Positions 38,141 through 42,444 of a DNA stretch of 42,444 nucleotides are shown here, piece by piece. A program made the translations under genes and the position numbers. Position 1 is the first letter of the stretch; every line of letters starts with the position of its first letter. Source of the stretch: a virus; IMG/VR virus record IMGVR_UViG_3300015265_000009, positions 1-42,444 of that record; one strand, given 5' to 3'. The notes beneath the pieces were generated by a model. That model searched no databases, was not told the DNA's origin, and saw only the letters and a program-made list of their open reading frames with translations.

Positions 38141-40690
38141 ATGACCGAAGTTACGCTTGCCCAAGCGCTGGGCGGGATGCTTGCTATTCCCCAATTTTTC
38201 GTGTGGCGTCTGGTATGGTCCGCTGCCGAGAACAAGTTTCACAAGACCCCCTGCTACCCTGACGGCTCTGTTTACATCATGGAAGCCCGCGACCCTGCCA
38301 ACTGGAAGACGTACGCCGAAGCTGTGGCCATCATCGAGCGTCTGGCCGGTAACGGTGTGCAATACGCGCTCGGCTTCTACCTGACCGCCGACACCGGGTA
38401 TTGGTTCTTCGACTTGGACGGCTGCCTGAACACCGCCACGGGCGAGTTGAGCGCCGAGGCCGACTACGCCATGCGTGCGCTGCCTGGCGCGCTGTGTGAG
38501 TGGTCCAGTTCGGCCCGTGGCCTGCACTTCATTGGGCGTGGTGCCGTACCGGCGCACCGTTGCACGTACAAGGCCGCCAACCTTGAGTTCTACACCGAAG
38601 GGCGGGGCATTGCGTTCGGCCTTACCGGGATGGCCACGGGGTGCGCTGATACCGACCACACCAACGCCGTGCAGGTGATATGCGCCCATTGGTTCCCGCC
38701 TACGCCTGAGGCTACCCACGGTATCGGTCCACGGCCTGAATGGCGCGGTCCTGCTGATGACGGGGAGCTCTTACGGCGTGCTATGGCGTCGGGCTCGGTT
38801 GCCAGCAAGTTGGGATATAAGGCGTCGTTCGCCGATCTGTGGAACCGCAACGTGCCGGTATTGGCCAAGTCGTTCCCGCCGAGCAAGGATGACAAGGAGT
38901 TTGGCGAATCTGAGGCTGACGGCGCATTGGCCATGCAGTTGGCGTTCTGGACCGGCTGCGATGCCGATCGTATTGAACGGCTGATGCTGCAATCGGCCCT
39001 GAAGCGCGACAAGTGGGATAAGCGCAACCACGAAACGTATCTGCGCGAACTGACCATCGCCAGGGCGTGCGCATCGGTTAGCCGGGTATTGGTGGACGAA
39101 GAGAAAGTGCAAAAGCTGGACGTCACCGTAACGGCCGAACAGATGGTCGCTATGGAAGACTGGATCAGCCGTGTGGTCAACGCTGAAGAGGTTGATCTAC
39201 GCAATACGGTCATACCGGCTATCGCAGCAGACCGCACCATTGAAATGTTGGACCGCGAACGCCTGGCGCTGCTGATCAAGGAACGGTTGGGCGTGTTCCA
39301 GATCCCGGCGACTATTGGCCAGTGCCGCAAGATGGTCAGCATGCAGGCGGTGGATTCGGAGGTAAGTACCGATATGGCGTTGCCGGCCTTCGCCAGCGAA
39401 CACCTGTATATCGAGAACGGTGACCTGTTCTTCGACATCACCACCGCGACGGAAAAGACCTACGCTACGTTCCGGGCCAACTACAACCGGGAAATGCCAA
39501 GCAAGCAGAACGGCGACAAGGAAGACGCTGCAAAGTGGTGCCTTGAGCGTTGGAACATGCACACCGTGTTCGACACCATGTACGTTCCGTGCAATGAACC
39601 CATCTTCACCTACCAGGGCCGCAAGCACGCCAATCTGTACACCCCTGCTAGCCTGCCAGCGGTCGCCGAGTACACCACAGTAGGGGTGCATGGCATCCAG
39701 ACCTTCGCGGCGCTGTTGGAGCGCTTCTGTAGCAACCGCGCCGACGTGTACGGCACAGTCCTGGCGTGGATGGCGCACAACGTTCAGAACCCCGGCGTGA
39801 AGATCCGTTGGGCGCCGATCTTGAAGGGCGTACAGGGCGACGGTAAGTCGCTGTTGACCAGTGTGCTAGCGGCGGCCATGGGCGAGCGCAACGTAAACTC
39901 TGTCGGGCCGTCCGTGGTGATGAACCAAGGGGGCTTTACCGATTGGGCGCACGGGGCGTGTGTCATAGGTATGGAAGAACTGAAGATGGAAGGGAAGAAC
40001 CGCTACGCCATGGCCAACGCCTTCAAGGACAACGTTACTAACAGCCGCGTCACCATCAACCGCAAGGGGCGTGGCCTGCTACCGATCATCAACATCAGCA
40101 ACTTTATTGCCTACACCAACTTCACCGACGCCGTACCGCTTGAGGACAACGACCGCCGATGGTTCGTGATCTTCAGTCCATACCGCAGCATCAGCGACGT
40201 TCTGACGGCCAACGGGCTGTCAACTGTGGACGAACTCGGCAAGGCCTTCGACGCCGTGTGGGAAGCCGTACACAACCACCCTGGCGAGCTGCGCAAGTGG
40301 TTGCTTGAATTGCCCATACCTGAATGGTTCAAGCCAAACGGCCATGCGCCCGACACCCCCGAAAAGGCGCGGATGCGCGCAAGCGGTGAAGACGAAACGC
40401 ACGCTATCGCACGTCAAGTGATAGCCACGGGTGCGCATGGCGTTTGCACTGAGGCTCTATCTAGCGCATGCCTGTCTAAAGCGATAGAACGGGTGTATCT
40501 GACCGAAGGGTTGGAGATACCTAAGACAACGAAGCTTACGAAGATGCTGACCGACCTAGGATACAGCTCGCAAGGGTTGGTGAAGTGGAACGGTCACCCG
40601 CATCGCGTTTGGACTCTATCTAACATGAGCAATGACGACGTTCGCTATCACCTAGATACAACGGTAACGAGTAACGTAGTTGGTGCCTAA
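38141..40690 (+). CDS. Prim-pol / helicase fusion (phage primase)
   Basis: An 849-aa bifunctional protein. Residues about 75-130 carry the prim-pol core: W-F-F-D-L-D-G (D91, D93) and S-S-A-R-G-L-H-F (about 123). The C-terminal half is a superfamily 3-like/DUF5906 helicase: Walker A G-V-Q-G-D-G-K-S (about 563-570), Walker B-like V-I-G-M-E-E-L (about 605), then a sensor-like I-S-N-F-I-A-Y-T-N. It would make primers and open the fork for the family-B polymerase encoded on the other arm. A winged-helix-like tail follows. Confidence 0.9.
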   Translation: MTEVTLAQALGGMLAIPQFFVWRLVWSAAENKFHKTPCYPDGSVYIMEARDPANWKTYAEAVAIIERLAGNGVQYALGFYLTADTGYWFFDLDGCLNTATGELSAEADYAMRALPGALCEWSSSARGLHFIGRGAVPAHRCTYKAANLEFYTEGRGIAFGLTGMATGCADTDHTNAVQVICAHWFPPTPEATHGIGPRPEWRGPADDGELLRRAMASGSVASKLGYKASFADLWNRNVPVLAKSFPPSKDDKEFGESEADGALAMQLAFWTGCDADRIERLMLQSALKRDKWDKRNHETYLRELTIARACASVSRVLVDEEKVQKLDVTVTAEQMVAMEDWISRVVNAEEVDLRNTVIPAIAADRTIEMLDRERLALLIKERLGVFQIPATIGQCRKMVSMQAVDSEVSTDMALPAFASEHLYIENGDLFFDITTATEKTYATFRANYNREMPSKQNGDKEDAAKWCLERWNMHTVFDTMYVPCNEPIFTYQGRKHANLYTPASLPAVAEYTTVGVHGIQTFAALLERFCSNRADVYGTVLAWMAHNVQNPGVKIRWAPILKGVQGDGKSLLTSVLAAAMGERNVNSVGPSVVMNQGGFTDWAHGACVIGMEELKMEGKNRYAMANAFKDNVTNSRVTINRKGRGLLPIINISNFIAYTNFTDAVPLEDNDRRWFVIFSPYRSISDVLTANGLSTVDELGKAFDAVWEAVHNHPGELRKWLLELPIPEWFKPNGHAPDTPEKARMRASGEDETHAIARQVIATGAHGVCTEALSSACLSKAIERVYLTEGLEIPKTTKLTKMLTDLGYSSQGLVKWNGHPHRVWTLSNMSNDDVRYHLDTTVTSNVVGA

Positions 40691-40887
40691 GCTGGCGAAT
40701 CTCGTTACCCGTGTGAGAGTCTTGTTTTTATTACTATTTTTATTAAAAGGTAACAAGTAACAAGATAAACGACTGTGCAGCTGGAGTGATTGTGCATATA
40801 CAGATACGTTGTACATGATGGTGTGTTTGGTATGTGTCATATGTGGGCCAGCCGACTAGTTTTGTCTTGTTACCCGTTACCTGTTAC
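40664..40887. repeat. GTAAC/GTTAC 7-bp-period repeat cluster (candidate origin)
   Basis: GTAAC pairs start at 40664 and 40671, and at 40750 and 40757; a single GTTAC is at 40704 and a triple at 40869, 40876 and 40883. All multiples are spaced exactly 7 bp. The 16-nt blocks at 40749-40764 and 40866-40881 are near-perfect inverted repeats (14 of 16). An AT-rich stretch (40719-40747) lies between. The 214-nt gap 40691-40904 holds no gene. The pattern suits iteron binding sites for a replication initiator or a regulator, and lies next to the primase gene. Confidence 0.6.
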
Positions 40888-40904
40888 CCGAAGGAGTGAA
40901 CGCA

Positions 40905-41198
40905 ATGACTAGAAACGATATAGATAGAGACGTCATGCAACGTTCTGTGGCTGAAGCGATGACGTTCGATGGTGTATTGCTGTCGCATCGGATAGGCCGG
41001 AAGGTTATGCCGTATCTGTTGAAGAATCAGAACGAATGCGACCACGTGACGTTGATCGTTGACCGATGCATTGCTGCCGGTTATCTGGTTCGCATTAGAC
41101 GCGGGCAATTCATGATGACGGCAAGCGGCGTGCAATGGTTGAACGTTGACGCATCGTTGATTGGAGTGGGAGCGAGCAACGTGGCCAACACGCCATGA
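40905..41198 (+). CDS. Small winged-helix-like protein
   Basis: A 97-aa protein starting M-T-R-N-D-I-D-R-D-V-M with AAGGAG about 9 nt upstream. The C-terminal C-I-A-A-G-Y-L-V-R-I-R-R-G-Q-F-M-M-T-A-S-G fits the wing of a winged helix-turn-helix. It directly follows the 7-bp repeat cluster, so it could bind there; this is inference. Confidence 0.6.
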   Translation: MTRNDIDRDVMQRSVAEAMTFDGVLLSHRIGRKVMPYLLKNQNECDHVTLIVDRCIAAGYLVRIRRGQFMMTASGVQWLNVDASLIGVGASNVANTP

Positions 41199-41392
41199 GT
41201 TGCCCGAGCTGTGACCGACGTAGAGCTTGGTTAGCCAAGTACATGAAGCAAGCATTGGAGAGAGCCCGTGGAATCATTACTGAAAGAGATCCTGCAACAG
41301 ATGGTCAATCAGCATTACGAACAGCGGTTGACCAACACACTGTTGACCGAACTGAACGACAACCTGATAGCGATGTTGAACGCGATGAGTGA
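41195..41392 (+). CDS. Small Cys-containing protein, uncertain C-terminus
   Basis: A 65-aa ORF coupled to the previous stop (ATGA). The first 28 residues (M-S-C-P-S-C-D-R-R-R-A-W-L-A-K) resemble small phage proteins with a C-x-x-C knuckle. The remainder overlaps the 41268 ORF in another frame and looks less like protein, so expression or length is doubtful. Confidence 0.45.
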   Translation: MSCPSCDRRRAWLAKYMKQALERARGIITERDPATDGQSALRTAVDQHTVDRTERQPDSDVERDE

Positions 41393-41447
41393 AGACGCTG
41401 ACCCCGATAGTACACCACTGGTAGACATGGACGGGAATGCAGTCTGA
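41268..41447 (+). CDS. Small acidic helical protein
   Basis: A 59-aa ORF from GTG 41268 with GGAG upstream. It is rich in Leu, Glu and Asn (L-L-K-E-I-L-Q-Q-M-V-N, L-L-T-E-L-N-D-N-L-I) and ends P-L-V-D-M-D-G-N-A-V. Its TGA overlaps the HNH ATG (TGATG), which supports translation. It may be a partner or scaffold for that protein. Confidence 0.6.
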   Translation: MESLLKEILQQMVNQHYEQRLTNTLLTELNDNLIAMLNAMSEDADPDSTPLVDMDGNAV

Positions 41448-41788
41448 TGCCGACCAGGCCAAAGCGATTGAAGCGTGCGCCTGATGACGTACCGCAGCAC
41501 ATGCCACGCGAGACAGCCAACGAGCGTGGCTACACGTACCGTTGGCAACAGGTGCGCGCTGGCTGGCTGCGGTCGCACCCGCTCTGTGTGCGCTGCGAGG
41601 GAGACGGGCGCACGGTGGTTGCAACGGACGTCGATCACATCGTGCCGCACAAGGGCGATATGAATCTGTTCTGGGATATCGAACACAACGTACAAAGTTT
41701 GTGCCATAGTTGCCACTCTGCTAAGACTGCTGAAGAGGATGGCGGATTTGGAAACAAGATCGAAACTGTGCCTGCAATGCTCAAGTGA
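41447..41788 (+). CDS. HNH endonuclease (packaging-associated position)
   Basis: A 113-aa HNH nuclease: C-V-R-C (metal), V-D-H-I-V-P-H (the HNH core), then N and C-H-S-C-H. In HK97-like phages a small HNH protein next to the terminase is needed for cos cleavage. Because the window end joins the terminase at its start if the genome is circular or concatemeric, this is likely the same role. Confidence 0.85.
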   Translation: MPTRPKRLKRAPDDVPQHMPRETANERGYTYRWQQVRAGWLRSHPLCVRCEGDGRTVVATDVDHIVPHKGDMNLFWDIEHNVQSLCHSCHSAKTAEEDGGFGNKIETVPAMLK

Positions 41789-42368
41789 GTTCAGTTATTC
41801 AGTTGGGAAAGGGCGAGACAGGAAGCACTGTAGTGATGCGTGCAGGCTTGCGCATCAAAGAGTGCGCAAGGCAGAGCAGTACGCGTCGTTGCCTTCATGC
41901 AAGGTCACGGGTTGTTCAGGTAGAGCAACCCGTGTGAGCGCAGGCATGTGCGAGCGGCACTATTGCTGCGTTAGGCGTACGGGGTCGACAAGACCTAAGC
42001 TGCCAAGGATACGCAAGCTACACGGCGGCTATGTTCGCATGCGCAAGCCAGGGCACGCACTTGCTGACTCTGCCGGTGGCATGTACGCCCACCGCTATGT
42101 GGCATACGAAACGCATAGTGGCGAGTGTCCACATTGCTTCTGGTGTAGCGCACGCTTGGATTGGTCTGTTGCAGTGGTCGACCACCTTAACGAAGACAAG
42201 ACTGACAACCGTCCAGAGAATTTGGTTGTTTCATGCAACGGATGCAACAGAGCGCGTGGGGCATTGCTCCCATTCATTGCACGTATGACCGATACCGCAT
42301 GGCCTGCTTTCATTGCACAGGCTGAACGGTATAGGATGATAAGTAACGATGAACGGAATTCGTTCTAA
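41739..42368 (+). CDS. HNH homing-type endonuclease
   Basis: A 209-aa protein overlapping the previous HNH gene by 50 nt. The N-terminal 75 residues carry Cys clusters (C-L-Q-C, C-S-D-A-C, C-E-R-H-Y-C-C) of a DNA-binding zinc ribbon; residues about 135-180 hold V-V-D-H-L-N-E-D-K-T-D-N-R-P-E-N-L, the HNH core, ending C-N-G-C. The overlap is odd for a homing enzyme, and could reflect insertion or a newer gene. It is the last gene of the window. Confidence 0.82.
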   Translation: MADLETRSKLCLQCSSEFSYSVGKGRDRKHCSDACRLAHQRVRKAEQYASLPSCKVTGCSGRATRVSAGMCERHYCCVRRTGSTRPKLPRIRKLHGGYVRMRKPGHALADSAGGMYAHRYVAYETHSGECPHCFWCSARLDWSVAVVDHLNEDKTDNRPENLVVSCNGCNRARGALLPFIARMTDTAWPAFIAQAERYRMISNDERNSF

Positions 42369-42436
42369 CTGATAAACATTCTCATTTCTATCGATTGGAT
42401 AGGGGTGGGGAGGGTCGAAAGTTCGGAACGAATTCC
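42355..42436. other. Candidate packaging site: inverted repeat and G-rich run
   Basis: GGAATTCGTTC (42355-42365) and its exact complement GAACGAATTCC (42426-42436) flank 60 bp, including a G-rich run at 42401-42414 (AGGGGTGGGGAGGG). The gene-free stretch 42369-42444 plus 1-58 lies between the HNH and terS genes, where cos or pac sites usually sit. I see no cleavage evidence. Confidence 0.45.
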
Positions 42437-42444
42437 TTCTAGAC

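Noticed and set aside
1-42444. tRNA genes, CRISPR arrays, insertion sequences, integrase
   Set aside because: No tRNA-like cloverleaf, regular spacer array, transposase or recombinase motif was noticed; a tRNA scan would settle the first.

Overview
The window reads as a complete, or nearly complete, 42.4 kb genome of a tailed phage with a long non-contractile tail (siphovirus). It carries a full HK97/lambda-type set of genes: terminase, HK97-fold capsid with a ClpP-like protease, head-tail connectors, tail tube, frameshifted tail chaperone, long tape measure, lambda K/L/J-like tail tip, and a lysis cassette with nested spanins. The nested Rz/Rz1 lipoprotein pair shows a Gram-negative host. 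A pseudomonad or a relative is likely from codon habits and the general look of the proteins, but this is inference. No integrase, excisionase or CI-like repressor was seen, so a virulent lifestyle is likely. The layout resembles 42-43 kb siphoviruses with a separate leftward replication block. I cannot name a genus without a search.

Layout. (1) 59-22127, rightward: packaging (TerS, TerL), portal, protease, capsid, an unusual insert holding a Rossmann-like protein, a glycosyltransferase-like protein and a methyltransferase-like protein, then connectors, tail tube, chaperone pair, tape measure, tail fibre and beta-helix tailspike, tail tip, two holin-like proteins, endolysin and i-/o-spanins. 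(2) 22107-28060, leftward: two tail-end genes including a lipoprotein, a small gene in a repeated cassette, a family-B DNA polymerase, a 56-aa protein, a DUF2815-type single-strand DNA-binding protein, a PD-(D/E)XK nuclease and a Pro/Ala-rich partner. (3) 28147-38080, rightward from a divergent control region: a DEAD/DEAH helicase, a VRR-NUC-like nuclease, a ParB-like protein, a short TetR-like protein, three small RMF/CrpP-like proteins, a CsrA-like protein, zinc-ribbon proteins and many tightly overlapping small early genes. (4) 38141-42368, rightward: a prim-pol/helicase fusion, a non-coding region of 7-bp-period repeats, small genes and two HNH endonucleases, followed by an inverted repeat and a G-rich stretch at the window end that could be the packaging site.

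Replication can be pieced together from the genes present: prim-pol/helicase, family-B polymerase, SSB, DEAD-box helicase, and nucleases for recombination or resolution. Early transcription appears to be coordinated by a recurring 17-bp imperfect palindrome, consensus AATCRTWAWTWAYGATT, that sits inside or between promoter elements at five strong sites and one or two weaker ones on both strands. Two of these sites drive near-identical leader, RBS and hairpin cassettes that carry different small genes. The most interesting signals are this operator regulon with its paired cassettes, the small translation-modulator-like proteins (RMF-like, CsrA-like), a likely -1 frameshift fusion behind the capsid gene, and the 7-bp-period repeat cluster next to the primase.
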